Assembly: GCA_047967505.1 (NCBI GenBank)
Contig: CM106539.1
DNA from: Dipteris shenzhenensis
Lineage: Eukaryota > Polypodiophyta > Polypodiopsida > Gleicheniales
Direction: 5' to 3' (one strand)
DNA: 64,000 nucleotides
In this document: positions 11,998 to 23,480 of the stretch, in pieces
How positions within the stretch are numbered: the first letter of the stretch is position 1
How the letters are laid out: each line of letters begins with the position of its first letter
Program-made: the position numbers and the translations under genes
The notes under the pieces: model-generated
What the model was told of the DNA's origin: nothing
Database searches by the model: none
The model's input: only the letters and a program-made list of their open reading frames with translations

Positions 11998-13300
11998 GTA
12001 TACGCATTATCTCTTGGAACGTCAACGGGTTCCACTCATCAGGAACGTGCAGCCCCAGGAAGATGGTGCTCAGACAGGAGCTCCAGCCAGCTTTGGTGGG
12101 AAGGGTAGATGTGCTCCTATTGCAAGAACACAAGCTTTCGGCTTCTCAGACCAGTAAGTGTGGGAAGGTCCTCACAGGACGCTCCCACACCTACTGGGAA
12201 CCTTCGATTGGCGAGCAGGGGAGGAGCGGGGGTGTCTGTACCTCCATCGACGCTTCTCTAGTTCAGCATGTGTGTGGTTTTGGCACCTTGATCCCAGGAC
12301 GAGCGCTTTGGGTGGGCTTGAATATTGAGGGATCCCGCATCGGCATCCTCGATATCTATGCCCCGACCGACCTTAGACGGAGAGCCGCTTTCTGGAGCTC
12401 TTTGACAGACTTATTATCAGAGATGGATTCTTGGATTGTAGGAGGGGATTTCAATAACCTTGAGGCTTTAGAGGATCAGCAGGGACGGGGCCCAGAGTTC
12501 CTCGGTTTAGCTCAGGCGGAGCAGGCGGAATGGGACTCCTTGTTCGCTGTGGGAGGTCGGGACAATTGGAGGGAGCCTTCCTTTTGCAGATGGACAGGGA
12601 GCCTGGACTTCTCTTGGGGTTACAAAAGGGAGGGAGGCAGACTTTTGGAGCGGTTGGACCGTTTCTATGTCAGTGATTGGGCGATAGGTAGAGGTGGAGA
12701 GTCAGGGGTGGTTTCAGGGACGACCCTCTCTGACCATGCCCCAGTCATCCTAGTCCTGGACTCAGCCTCTCATTCCTTACCTCCCCGCTCGTGCCGGATC
12801 CCAGACTCCATCTACTCCAGAGCAGCAGTTCGCAGCAGGATAGTGGACCTGTGGGAGCAGGATTGGGACCCCATGGGGGATATGGCAGCTCAGGTAGCTC
12901 AGGTTCTTGCCGAGTCTAGTCTCATATGTCAGCAGGAGGCGACTCTGGTCAGGCAGCAGTGGTGGACGAAGGAGAGGGGTCTCAGACGAGACCTTGCCTC
13001 GATACAGCGGATGCAGCAGTCTTCTCCAGGCTCTGAGGAGCTTAGACGACAGGAGGCTAGAGCCCGCCGAGCCATGTTAGAGGAGATCACCGAGCGACGC
13101 TCAGAGTTCTCATTTCATGCTTCCAAGTCCTTTTGGGCTAGGAAAGGCGACAGGATGTGCAGCTCTCTCTTCAGGACTCATGGACAGAGGTCAGCAGGGG
13201 AACAACTCCGATCTCTTAGAGCGCAGGATGGTAGTGTCAGGACAGCCAGACGAGGTCAGGGACTTGGCGACAGATTTCTACAGATCCCTGTTCCAGTAGG
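11994..13300 (+). pseudogene. LINE B ORF2, AP-endonuclease part
   Basis: The ATG at 11994 overlaps the ORF1 stop as ATGA, an arrangement compatible with termination-reinitiation. The APE-type endonuclease is intact in one frame with all key motifs: ISWNVNG, LLLQEHK (catalytic Glu), DIYAPTD, VGGDFNN, LDRFYV and SDHAPVI. This domain nicks target DNA for target-primed reverse transcription. The frame is lost near 13235 by a frameshift; the continuation, DLATDFYRSLFQ, is in the +1-related frame. Endonuclease is the best preserved part of this copy. Confidence 0.9.
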
Positions 13301-14928
13301 AGCCCCCAGACCCTCGTGCTCGTCGATGCAGGGTGGAGGTGTGGAGGTATACGCCGTCGCTCGTGCAGCCTAGCATGAGTGAAACCCTTCTTGCCCCATT
13401 CACTGTGGCAGAGATGCAGGATGCTGTGAGCGATATTGATGGGCAGAAATGCCCAGGTGAGGATGGGCTCTCTAGAGCTTTCTTCACCACCTTTTGGGAG
13501 CAGATCCACCAGCCCTTGCTCACAGCCTTCCAGCATATCTTCTCCAGCGGACAGATGCCAGAGAGCCTTGCGACAGGCTTGATTTGCCTCATCCCCAAAG
13601 GGCGGGACCGTCAGGAGATCAGACAGTGGCGCCCTATCACCCTCCTCCCGACTGCCTATAAAATCCTCGCCAAGATGATCAGTAGCCGCATCCTGACTTG
13701 ATCCATGACACCCAGAGACAACATCTTCACATTCTCAGAGGCGACGGAGTGGGCCCAGCATAGTGGCCAGCACCTTGCCATACTCCTTCTTGACTTTGAG
13801 AAGGCGTACAACAGGGTAGATTGGTCCTTCTTGGAGGGCACACTTTCTCGGTTCGGTTTCCCGGACGAGTGGACCAGAGGTATTGCTAGCCTCTACAGAT
13901 CGGCCTCCAGCCGGGTTATCATCAGTGGCAGGATGGGGGAGAGATTCACCCTCGAGTGCTCGGTACGTCAGGGCTGCCCGCTTGTGCCCTACCTCTTTCT
14001 ATTTTTTGCGGAGGCCATGACTCACTTCCTACGAGCCCGCACCACTGGTCTTCGAGGGATGCGCCTCCCTATTCGGGACGATGCAGAACTTTTGGACTCT
14101 GAGTATGCAGACGACACGGCCCTGTATGTGCAAGATGATATCGAGTCACTGGAGTGAGTGAGACTGTCTTTAGAGGTTTTTTGCCTAGCGGCTAGGGCGA
14201 AAATCAACTGGCATAAGTCAGTTGGTTTTCTTACGGATCCGGGAGCCAGCTCACAGTGGGGTATTTTCCTGGGGTTTCGCTGGATCCCTAGAGGACAGAC
14301 GACACGTTACCTGGGATTCCAGGTAGGGTTGGATATCACGTCGGCTCAGCAGTTCCTACCGGTCCTAGTTTCCATACGACGGAAGCTAGCCTTTTGGAGC
14401 ACGGCTCGGCTATCTCTGGCAGGTAGGGCCCTTGTGGTCAATCAGGTCCTTCTAGCCACCGCTTGGTACGTGGCATCTTGCTGGTGTTTCTCGAGATCAT
14501 GCGTAGCCCAGCTGAGGAGACTGGTGCGGAACTTTCTGTGGTCTGGCTCAGATGGTTCCCGCACCACCAGAGCTCGGGTCGCCTGGCAGACGGTCATCCT
14601 CCCCCAAACAGAGGGCGGTCTTGGCATCATAGATCCAGAACTGCAGAGTCAGGCATTACTTGGCAAGTTAGTCATCCGCGGTCTAACCCCAGGAGGGCAG
14701 ACGTGGAAGCTCTTGCTTCAGCATGGTCTCAGCGCGTGTATCCCCCAGAGAGGGGGTGATTGGCAGCCGTCTATCCCGTGGATTTTCACTTCAGCCCCGC
14801 TCCCCCTTCCTCCGCGGCCTCGTCTCGGTCTGGAGGAAGTTGCGGCACAGCCTCTCTCAGGTTCCCCCCAGCTGCCGAGAGGAGATAGACAGACAGCCCC
14901 TGATCTGAAGCAACCAGGTGACAGATGA
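13300..14928 (+). pseudogene. LINE B ORF2, reverse transcriptase part
   Basis: One frame carries the RT fingers and palm: GQKCPGEDGLSRAFF, LIPKGRDRQEIRQWRPITLL, LLLDFEKAYNRVDW, SVRQGCPLVPYLFLF and the active site EYADDTALY near 14105. In-frame stops occur at 13699-13701 and 14155-14157. The block that reads IHD.QTGFV in relatives is missing between RILT and DNIFTF, a deletion of about 12 codons. The thumb follows with RGQTTRYLGFQVGLDI. RT catalytic Asp residues are intact. Confidence 0.9.
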
Positions 14929-15028
14929 TACAGGTCGCTAGCTTGGAGAGAGATCCCATATCCCATGGGCGCTCTGGGCGCGTGGGCCTGCGCACTCGCT
15001 CCGGGTTTGGAGGGACGTCTATAGCCAG

Positions 15029-16310
15029 TTGGGCCCAGGCGAGCTGGCAGCAGCAGTAGGTACGGCACGTGGGATCCAGGCTCGGCGAGCGGAGATCGAT
15101 GCTGCCATTCCTGCAGGTTGGAGGATTCCCACGATCACCAGACAGCTCCTCCCAGGGGATGAGAGGTGGCTAGGGCCGTTCACTCCCCGCGGCATTCCTT
15201 TGGTGGTTGCAGGCCTTTTCTCGGACTTCTCGATTCACTTCTCTGTCGCCGATGGTAGCCGTCTCCAGTGCAGAGAGGCTGTGATCGACCCCCAGCTTCC
15301 CTGGCAGCGCCTTCGCATCATAGGACTGCAAGGGAAAGCGTGGCATATAGACCCCCTGATTGTTCAGGACCAGGACTGGAGACTCTGGATTTGGGAGGGC
15401 GGCTCCTTGACAGAGGTGGAGTGGGACCCAGGGGAGTGGCGCTGGACACCACTGGAGACCTCAGAGAACCCTACCCCCTTCTTCTCATACAGCGCGCATA
15501 CCGGTAGGCGTGCTCTAGGGGCTCTCCAACGCAGGCTACCCACCCAAGCACATAGTTGGTATGCCGAAGGGATATCTCTGGTCTTTCTTCGTACATTCTG
15601 GAAGACTCTTTGGGCAAGTTGGCAGTCGAGGAAGATCTCTTACTTTCTTTGGATGGTGGTCCACAAGGGGCTACCAGTTGGGAGATGGCTGAGGCAGATG
15701 GGGCAGGAGGGGCACTGCCAGATGGGTTTTCAGGAGGAGTCGTCCTTGAAGCACTGCCTTTGGAGCTATTCGCATGCTCAGACAGTGTGGAAGGGAGTCA
15801 TCGGGATCTTAGCGAGGGCTGCACCCGAGCTAGGACCGGTCACTTGGGGAGCCGTTTGCTGGTGCAGCACCGAGATGGGACATCACTTGGCTTATGAGTT
15901 CTCTCGGCAGGATCCAGTTTTCTTCATCACGCAGGCCACCTGGGCATACACGAAAAGCTTCCCTTGGCATCTGACAGAGACAGATGCAAGAGCGATGACT
16001 CGGCACCCAGTTTGGGAGATCATAGGGAGTATTGTAGGCTGGCATATCTGGACTTCCAGATGCGCGCAAACCTTAGGAGACCACACCTCAGGGACTCTCC
16101 TAGGAAGAAGGTGGTGTCGCTGTCTGATGTCTGATGCTAAGAACATATGCTCCTATATCAAAAGGAAGTCCACTGCTCGCCCTACCAGTGCCCTCTGCAA
16201 CGAAGGTGTCACCCAGGGGGTCTGGGACTCCTACTACTCCTGTTTGAGGGGGTGCTGGGGCTCTAGCCTTCTGACGTTGCCTGTCCTGCAAGGGTTGGGG
16301 GGGGAGGAGT
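15029..16310 (+). pseudogene. LINE B ORF2, C-terminal zf-RVT part
   Basis: After a frame change between 14928 and 15029 the frame runs open to 16480. It includes FWKTLWASWQSRKISYFLWMV and a HCLWSYSHAQTVWKGV segment matching the zf-RVT zinc-binding domain found at the end of plant L1 ORF2. One Cys pair of the usual CPRC type is not evident (GHCQMGFQEESS), so the zinc site looks degraded. The frame from about 16310 onward reads through antisense ORF1 sequence and is not part of the protein. Confidence 0.8.
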
Positions 16311-16316
16311 CCGTCC

Positions 16317-16760
16317 CTAACCACAAGGGCAGTTGCGGGCTAGATGGCCCATCTGCCTGCAACAAAGACACTGGCCTGGTAAACGGGAGATCTCCACTCT
16401 CTGACAGAGTGTACCCCCCTCAAGGGTCTCGAGGAGGATCAACTCTGGGAGGGACTCTGGGCTCTCAACCACCAATATGATCCTGGGGCCCTTGTCGCCT
16501 GCTACCACTGAAGCTACCGAATCTGGCAGGGACTCTAGCATGGTGCCAAACGCTCTGCCAATGGAGGCAAGGATGGATCTGTACTCCTTTGGAAGCCCCG
16601 AAAACCGGAGTGTGATTGGGAATCGAGGAACATGGAGTGTCGTGTCCATGTCCTCCACTGTGAAGCCATGGTACCAAGGGAAGAGGTACACCAGATGCGG
16701 GCCAACAAGGATGGGGCTCTGCTCCACAAGTGTCAAGGCGGTAGCAGGAGGCTCAGCTGG
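16317..16760 (-). mobile_element. Antisense LINE ORF1 fragment with CCHC knuckle
   Basis: The minus frame 16736-16317 encodes the middle of an ORF1 protein: LVYLFPWYHGFTVEDMD, RFPITLRFSGLPKEY, then QRVEISRLPGQCLCCRQMGH and LARNCP, a complete CX2CX4HX4C knuckle. It stops at the knuckle, immediately beside the 3' end of LINE B. Its strand and order fit the missing 5' half of LINE A, whose remainder starts on the far side of LINE B at 9535, so LINE B may be nested in LINE A. About 0.9 kb of LINE A would be missing. Confidence 0.8.
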
Positions 16761-17976
16761 ATGAGGAAAACGCCTCTTTTGTAGATGGTGACCTCCTAGA
16801 TGTGGTCCCCTTCTAGTGCTAGGCTCGCCTGGATATAGTCTCTCACCTATCTCCTATGGGGTGTGAGACCAACTATTCTATCCACTCTTGGCTTGTCCTG
16901 AAGTGACCGAACTGCATGCTTCACCTATTGCTTGTCGGTTGGGGAAAGAAGAATCTTAACGGCTGTGGGATTCGAGGGTGCTGCCATAGAGCCCCTCTGG
17001 CCAGACCAAGGGTCACCACCAATAAATTCTCTCTCTAAGACAAACAATTCTCTCACCTTTGCCCGGAGAAAAGGAAGGAAAAAACCTGGATCAACAATCT
17101 TTAGCAAGATTATCATAATATCATTCAATTAAGAATCTGAAGGTGTTCCCTAGCTGTTGTTTAGAACTTGGTTTGGATGTTTTTGAAATGATATGCATAT
17201 TCATCCTTGTGGAAGGTAACATGCATGTCCTAGTGCAGGAAACTCTCTGCAACTTGCATGACCTTCTAGACCAGAAGATTTGCTGAGTTCTGTACCTATA
17301 TTGTGACCTCCTATTGTCAATCTACTATCTTGCCATCCTTGAACTTCAAGGTAGGATAGACCAATCCTGAAAGCCTGCTCTCTAACTGATCATTGCTCTT
17401 CCAAAAAGTTGCTCTATTCTTGCAGGCTTTGCTTGCACTAGGGGTGGTAGCTGTACACGATGTTATTCAGACTTATACTCTGCTTAGAGCTACAGTTGTC
17501 TTCGCATAGCCAGCCTCTCCTGTTCTATACCATTGCTACCAGACCAATTGAATGAGAGGCTTAGTTTAATTGAAGCCTGCAAATGCCTTGGATTTGAAGC
17601 AGACTCCTGTTTCTGCCAATGGATATCGCGAAGACAATGCCACCCTCCTTAACATATGTCTAGGTTACCTCTCAACATTTGTTGTTAAGTAGGGGATGCA
17701 TAACAATCGAAGAGAGTGCTACTTGAAGTTTCCTGTCAAGGGCTGTCAAGCACTAGAGCATGTTGAAACCCCTTCCAATATTTAAACGTGAAGGTCCTCC
17801 TAAAGGAATACTAAATCTAAACTTTTTGTCCCTAGAAATTATAAAATATCATGGGATCTTTGATTAGGTCTTGATGCATGTGAATAGCGCAAGTAAATCT
17901 GGTCTCAAGTTTCCAGCTGACAAAGTCCAAGTGATGCTCATTGTGCATTATTCAGAGGAAATTTTATTCATTGCAG
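16761..17976 (+). other. Intron 1, 3' part: no feature seen
   Basis: About 1.2 kb of AT-richer non-coding sequence leads to the acceptor TTGCAG at 17971-17976. No element or domain was recognised. Confidence 0.6.
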
Positions 17977-18179
17977 GGCACTACATGAGTGCAACTGCAC
18001 AAATGTGGGCGAGCACACACAATAGCTCTCTTTATGAAAAAATGACAGCTGTCGTGGACGCTCTATGTGAATGTCAGCAACAAATAGGAACTGGGTATTT
18101 GTCAGCATTTCCATCAGAGTTTTTCGACCGGTTTGAAGCAATTCAGCCGGTGTGGGCTCCTTATTATACAATACACAAG
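17977..18179 (+). CDS. GH127 exon 2
   Basis: Completes the split Gly172 and continues to residue 239. Diagnostic family text includes GHYMSATAQMWASTHN, GTGYLSAFPSEFFDRFE and VWAPYYTIHK. The acceptor is TTGCAG and the donor is AAG followed by GTTTGT. This part forms the first helices of the (alpha/alpha)6 barrel expected for the family. Confidence 0.96.
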
Positions 18180-18268
18180 GTTTGTGTGTTCAAAAACACT
18201 CATCTTTTAAAACCTTTGCCTAGTTTTAGACAACAGCTCATGACTGAAAAGAAAGGATTGTTTTGCAG

Positions 18269-18466
18269 ATCATGGCAGGGTTGCTGGATCAGTACACGTT
18301 TGCTGGAAATACAAAAGCATTAACAATGGCTGTAAAAATGGCAGATTATTTCAATCAACGTGTCTTGAGGGTCATCGAAATGTATACAATAGAAAGGCAT
18401 TGGTTATCCTTAAATGAGGAAACAGGTGGCATGAATGACGTCTTGTACCGCTTATTCACACTTACT
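18269..18466 (+). CDS. GH127 exon 3
   Basis: Encodes residues 240-305, opening IMAGLLDQYTFAGN and including YTIERHWLSLNEETGGMNDV near its end, a hallmark block of the family. Intron 2 is only 89 bp. The acceptor is TTTTGCAG and the donor is GTAAGT, a perfect plant consensus. Confidence 0.97.
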
Positions 18467-18995
18467 GTAAGTTCATACATCTGAAGGCAGCATTGATTTT
18501 TAAATCGAGTTAAGATATATTTTAATGTTCACTTTAAATTGCAAGAGTATTATTCATTCCATTTTTGAGTAGTGTTGTTTCTGGAATATTGTTGCTTTGA
18601 CAGCTTCAGAGAAACCATAAACACTGACATGATCACAGTTTTTACTGCCGGTTTGATATCAGTTTTCACCTAATTGCCAGAATTGTTTAGATACACTCTG
18701 GGTGGCAACATTCTATGCATAAAGACCTTGGGTGGTCTGATTCTACATGGTTATTGTTGCCAACCTTTTTGGAAAAACAGAATATGAATTCTTCGTCCCT
18801 AGATTGGTTCTATACAATGTTGGAGACCAAAAAGTGCAACTAGACTTTTGCATGCTAGGGGAGAATTTCTGATCCCTTTCTGGAGACACTGTTTTAACGC
18901 TCTGCACTAATACCTTCACAGAAGATTAAGAAATGAAGACTTTTAGCTGCTAATTTCCGTATATGATTGTTACTAATCAGTCTTATTTTTACCAG

Positions 18996-19067
18996 GGCAA
19001 TACTGATCATCTCAGGCTTGCACATCTATTTGACAAACCTTGCTTCCTGGGCCTTCTTGCTGTTCAG
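18996..19067 (+). CDS. GH127 exon 4 (72 bp)
   Basis: A 24-codon exon, too short to stand out as a frame on its own, encoding residues 306-329. It contains HLRLAHLFDKPCFLGLLAVQ, which continues the barrel after exon 3. The acceptor is TTTTTACCAG and the donor is GTATGA. Reading phase 0 matches both neighbours. Confidence 0.95.
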
Positions 19068-19859
19068 GTATGAAAATTTCTGTAGAGTTCAGATGTATTT
19101 AGAATCTTAAGATGATGCTTGCTTGGTAGAGAGTGCATTCATTGGCTTATAAACGGTTATCTCCTCTTTTTGTTTTTCCTACACTCTTCTATGTAACCTC
19201 TTGTAGTGCTCAAGTGTCGTGCCCAAATTTGCTTTATTGATTATATATGTGCAATTGTTGAATTTTTACTTAACATGTCACCACAAGATAATAACAAACC
19301 TGATTTTAAACAAAAGAAAAGCACACCCACGGTGTGCTAAGATGGATAGCCCCCAGCATTGTTGGCCTATTTTAATATTCCAATCCCAAAAGAGATGTGG
19401 GTGATTCATGCCCAAGACTGAAAGAGTAAATACAGGACTTAAAGTTTTGATAGTAGACATGACTTAGAAGACTTAAAACTCCAGTAGAGCAGGAAAGAAG
19501 TACACAAAACTGTTGTACATCAATGGGACTGTCGTCACCACAAAAAGGGGACCTCTTATGTAACTTAACTTGCAAAAGATCTCATATAGAATTGCAGAGA
19601 ATTCAGAGCTAGTTTTAAGCTAGGGAAAATTTTTTCACTCAATATATTATAGAGCTATGTATAAGGAAACGAGAATTGTAAAGATTAAGCGAGAATTGTA
19701 AAGATTAAGGCATAAAGAATAGCTGATATGAAACAGCAAATTCAAGAACTAAGTGTCCACATTGAATTCTGAGATTATGTTGCTGAACCTCCCAATGAAG
19801 GAAGAGGGTAGTCAACATGAGAGGGATGTAGGGAAAAGAGAAGATACGATAGGTAACAC
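19068..19859 (+). other. Intron 4, 5' part: no gene seen
   Basis: About 0.8 kb without coding signal. A perfect 20-bp tandem duplication (GCGAGAATTGTAAAGATTAA-type unit) lies near 19671-19708. The intron continues to 37030. Confidence 0.6.
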
Positions 19860-20160
19860 AGTAACAGGAACGAAGAGTTAAGGAGAATTAAGAGAGGACT
19901 CGTTCAACATGGAGAAACTTGGGGAGAAGCTTAGAACACCCCTGAGTATCTCTCAATGCATCTAAATGTGCTTGCAAGTTTTCCTTGCTCTTTGCGATGA
20001 ATACCACATCATCTGTGAAGATAAGCATCAGCAAAGCGTATCCTGCAATCCGCACATCCTCCTTGCCATGTATTCCCCTCCACTCTTCCAAATCATCAAT
20101 AAAGAGGCCAAAAAGTGTTGGTGAGAGGGGGCATCCTTGCTTCACCCCTATATCATTGCG
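19860..20160 (-). mobile_element. LINE C1: RT fragment of a second LINE type, antisense
   Basis: The minus strand encodes DIGVKQGCPLSPTLFGLF, then FTDDVVFIAKSKENLQAHL, the palm region of a non-LTR RT. The active site reads FTDD instead of the usual YADD. The text (GCPLSP, DDVVFIA, NLQ.HLDAL) is unlike the YADDT/YADDS L1-type copies elsewhere here, so it belongs to another LINE type that I cannot name with confidence. It is cut at its 5' side by the (GA)n tract. Confidence 0.75.
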
Positions 20161-20185
20161 AGAGAGAGAGAGAGAGAGAGAGAGA
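20161..20185 (+). repeat. (GA)n microsatellite at a LINE 3' end
   Basis: A pure GA run of 25 bp. The 3' terminus of antisense LINE C2 (TATTAACGTCTGCAGGAGGC on the + strand) starts two bases after it. Confidence 0.95.
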
Positions 20186-20186
20186 T

Positions 20187-21068
20187 GTATTAACGTCTGC
20201 AGGAGGCCTCGTGGGCCTATGGGACAAAGTGCACAAAAAGAAGACTCATACAAGCCTCAATGGGCTAGAGCAAAGGGCGCGCTAGGGCCCTTGCTGAGTA
20301 TTAATCTATCTATGCTGATCTACTGAGCTCAAAAAATCAAAATCAAATACAAACTGCAAATTGAAGCAATCTAAGAGCTAGGACTCAAAAACCGAAGCCC
20401 GGCATAGTGGTGGCTCTTTGGTGAGCTGTGAAGATATCCTAGATTTGCGTCTATTGACTTGTCTCATGCTGTGGCGGAGTGCACAGTCTCCTCGATCTCT
20501 GAACCCGCTGAGCTAGGTCCAGAGTGACCCCTCGTCTCTGTCGGTCTCCCCTGAGGAAAGTTGTGATAGGTCGGACCTCAATAGAATGTGCTTTGGGTGC
20601 TCTTTGTCTCGCATGCGGTCTATCTCAGCGGCACCATGTCGGCTCTCCCTGCTCATCCAAGCTGCCCTCATATTAGCTAGCTGCTCCTCCTCGACCCCAC
20701 TGTGTCTAGAAGCTCACTCAAATGTATAGAAGTCTGTCACACGTCGCTATGATCAGTCAGCCTCTATATCTTGCGGCCTAATCACCTCCTGCTGCTCTCT
20801 GATCTGTCCTAGTGGAGTCTCCCTGTGCCCGCGCATCTCCATCAGATAGAGCCCAATACAAACCTGGTCATGGAAGTGGATCTGTCATGAGAGTGGACTG
20901 AAGCCATTCCCCTCTAGGTAGAGACAGTGGTAGCGTCACCGGATCTCATAATAGGTTGGGCAGGCACAAAGAAAATGCTCCGCTGTCTCAGCCACCCCCA
21001 ATGTGCATAATATGCAGATCTGTTGCTCTCTGGGTATACCTGCGGATCTCCTTGCCTCAATCCTCAGC
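20187..21068 (-). mobile_element. LINE C2: 5'-truncated 3' segment, antisense
   Basis: The left 0.1 kb (ATTAACGTCTGCAGGAGGCC, then GGGCCTATGGGACAAAGTG) is near-identical to the left end of LINE C3 at 21091, marking a shared 3' terminus. Further right the minus strand encodes a Cys/His segment, ICILCTLGVAETAEHFLCAC, then PTYYEIR, the C-terminal zinc-finger-like block of this LINE type. The copy ends at the (CA)n tract. Confidence 0.8.
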
Positions 21069-21090
21069 TCACACACACACACACACACAG
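21069..21090 (+). repeat. (CA)n microsatellite at a LINE 3' end
   Basis: About ten CA units. The 3' terminus of antisense LINE C3 (ATATTAACGTCTGCAAGAGG on the + strand) follows immediately. Confidence 0.95.
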
Positions 21091-23480
21091 ATATTAACGT
21101 CTGCAAGAGGCCTCGCGGGCCTATGAGACAAAGTGTGAATCCAAGATCATACAAGCCACTGAGGGCTGAAGCAAAGGGTTCACTAAGACCCTTTGCTGAG
21201 AACTGAAGCTGCAAAACTGAAAGCAAAAGCTAAAACGCTAACATGCTCAGCTAGTGAACAAAATTTTAGAGTAGCAAAGTAACAGAAGCGTGTCAGGCGC
21301 TAAGGGCTAGCACTCCGAGTACATGCTCAGGTTCCATATATCTAGGTAACCTAGTGGCACTCTGATGAGATGTGAGAAGCTCTCGTATCTGTGTTTGTCG
21401 AGTTGTCTTGCGACGTGGGGGAGGGCGTGGTCTTCTCAATCTCTGCATCCGGTGGGCTACGTCAAGGGTGATGCCTCGTCTCTGGCGATCGCCTCTGAGA
21501 AGGGATGAGATAGACCAGACCTCAATCATGCGTACTCTAGGCTCTCTCCATGTCGCACGTGGAGTGTGTGTCCCTCATCTGGCCACATCGTGGTGGGCAC
21601 TCCTACTGCTGATCCATGATGCTCTCATCTCATCAAGCTCCTCTCCCTCGGCTACACTGGCAGCTGACTCAGATGCATAAAAGTTTGTAACAAAACTCTG
21701 TGATCTGTCAATGGTAACCTGTGGCATCAACCCATGCTGCTCTCTGGCCTGTCGCATCAATGTGTCTCTCTGTCGGCGCATCTCAAGCAGGTAGAGCCCA
21801 ACACAGACCTGATCATGAAAATGTATCAGTCGTGTGAGTGGGCCAAAGCCATGTCCCTCCTGAAAGAGGCAATGATATCGTCCTCGGATCTCATAGTATA
21901 CTGGGCAGACACATAGAAAATGCTCCTCCGTCTCAATCTCCCCCATTTGGCAAAGTGTGCAAGTCCTCTACTCTCTGAGTATGCTTGCAACTCTCCCTAC
22001 CTCAATCCGCAACTGATGTGATGAGACTCGTAACAGACCAATGGCGATCCTCAGTGCATGTGAAACTCTCCTGTCCTCAAGATACTGAGGTCTGATGACA
22101 AGATCGTGCTCTGAGATCCTCAAGAAGTGATCATGGTAGAACTGGATCTTGGTGGAGAGCTCCTCTTCCCCCCAAGCCCTAGATGTATGGAGCTGGAGGA
22201 GGTCGAACCGTATGATACGGTTGATCTCATCTCGTGGGATCTTATCTCGAGTGGTGCATCCAGATTGTACTGAAAGGGGGGAAGTCTGTCCATCTGAATG
22301 CCGTGACTACCAAACCATGTGGATATCCGTGCGTACCATGCCATATCAACACCACTCTCTGCTAGTTGCTTGGAGGACTCTAATGCTAACCTCGGTAGTC
22401 TCCACTGGGGTAAGGACCAAACTCTGTGGAGAAACGTCACCGTCTGAAAGATGGCATCAACCTGGAGGGGGTTCATGGCAAACTCTGCCTGTATAATCTG
22501 ATGAGGGACTGAGGGTTTACTCCGAATCATCCTGGATTCTCAAATCTCTTCCACTTTGTCGCTGAAATATCACTCCCCCAAAAAGGTGCTGTGTACATGG
22601 CAGTTGGTCTCACCAGTGTATCAAAGAGCCAATCCTTTGTCGGGGGTCCTGGAAGTGTGTCTAGAAGCATCGCCTCTCTAGTCAGGCCAGAGCACCCCGT
22701 CCTCGTGTGAGTCGTGCCATACCCGCATGGATCATTGTCGTGAAACCTGGTCTAGTGAACATGATCCCCAAATATGTGTAGGACTGCACTATCTCCACAG
22801 GCTCTCCCTGGTATGTGAAACTATGGTGATGGGATACTGCTGCTCGCGAAGTATTGAAGATTATAACCTTGGTCTTCCCAAGGTTAACTATCAAGTCTCT
22901 CTCCCTACAGAACATCTCCAGAGCCTCTAGATGTTTTTGCAGCCCCTCTGCTAAGGATGATATGAGGACTATGTCATCGGCATACAACAGTATCTGCACC
23001 ATCATGTCAGCCAGGAGCGAACCCTCTCCGTCTAGTCGAGCGACAAACGAAGTGATCTCATCGATATAGAGCGCGAAGAGAGTTGGTGATAGCTCTCAAT
23101 CCAGTCTGATAAGCTCCTGGGGCGCGTATCCTCCCTTGACAGACTCATATAGACTCATGACCCCCCAAATCATGATATCTGGAAGCTATAGCTCCTGTGA
23201 CCTCCTAATCAGGCGAGAGCATGGGACAGTGTCAAATGCCTTACGCTATTAGTCTACGAAGCAAGTGTGGACTTTCTGATGCCTCGACTTCGCCTCCTCA
23301 ATAATAGCCCTCAGGGTGAAAATGTGATCCAAGGTGGAGTGCTGACTCCGAAATCCTACTTGCCCAAGTGCCCATTGTCCATGACCGAAGGATCTATGAG
23401 ATTGAGAAACCCAGATATAATGAGATGAATGAACCACTAAGTGGGCATTCGCACCCAAGACAAATACAAACACATATGCT
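21091..23480 (-). mobile_element. LINE C3: longest copy of the second LINE type, antisense
   Basis: Minus-strand coding in order: VGFRSQHSTLDHIFTLRAII at about 23350-23290 and a CFVD block at 23250 (RT palm), then ELSPTLFALYIDEI near 23070, LLYADDIVLISSLAEGLQKH at 22990-22930 (intact YADD), VNLGKTKVIIFN, and QSYTYLGIMF. A C-terminal region follows, ending in EIETEEHFLCVCPVYYEIR at about 21940-21880. Stops and frameshifts are present. Text of the type LYADDIVLISS with a terminal HFL.CP.Y.EIR block is distinct from the L1-type copies. The endonuclease was not found. Confidence 0.82.

Larger units (their letters stand above)
9536..16310 (+). mobile_element. LINE B: near full-length L1-type non-LTR retrotransposon, sense
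   Basis: It has the full plant-L1 architecture on the + strand: a C/T-rich 5' leader (9538-10075), ORF1 with a DUF4283-like region and a CCHC knuckle, then ORF2 with AP-endonuclease, reverse transcriptase and a C-terminal zf-RVT domain. All parts are present in order, but frameshifts and in-frame stops break both ORFs. It sits in intron 1 in the same orientation as the host gene. The 3' end is set where the antisense ORF1 fragment starts (16317). No poly(A) tail is visible there, so the terminus may be truncated. Confidence 0.88.

Noticed and set aside
16317-16760. Twin-priming inversion of LINE B to explain the antisense ORF1 fragment
   Set aside because: Twin priming inverts the 5' part upstream of the 3' part; here the inverted piece lies beyond the 3' end, and LINE B already has its own ORF1.
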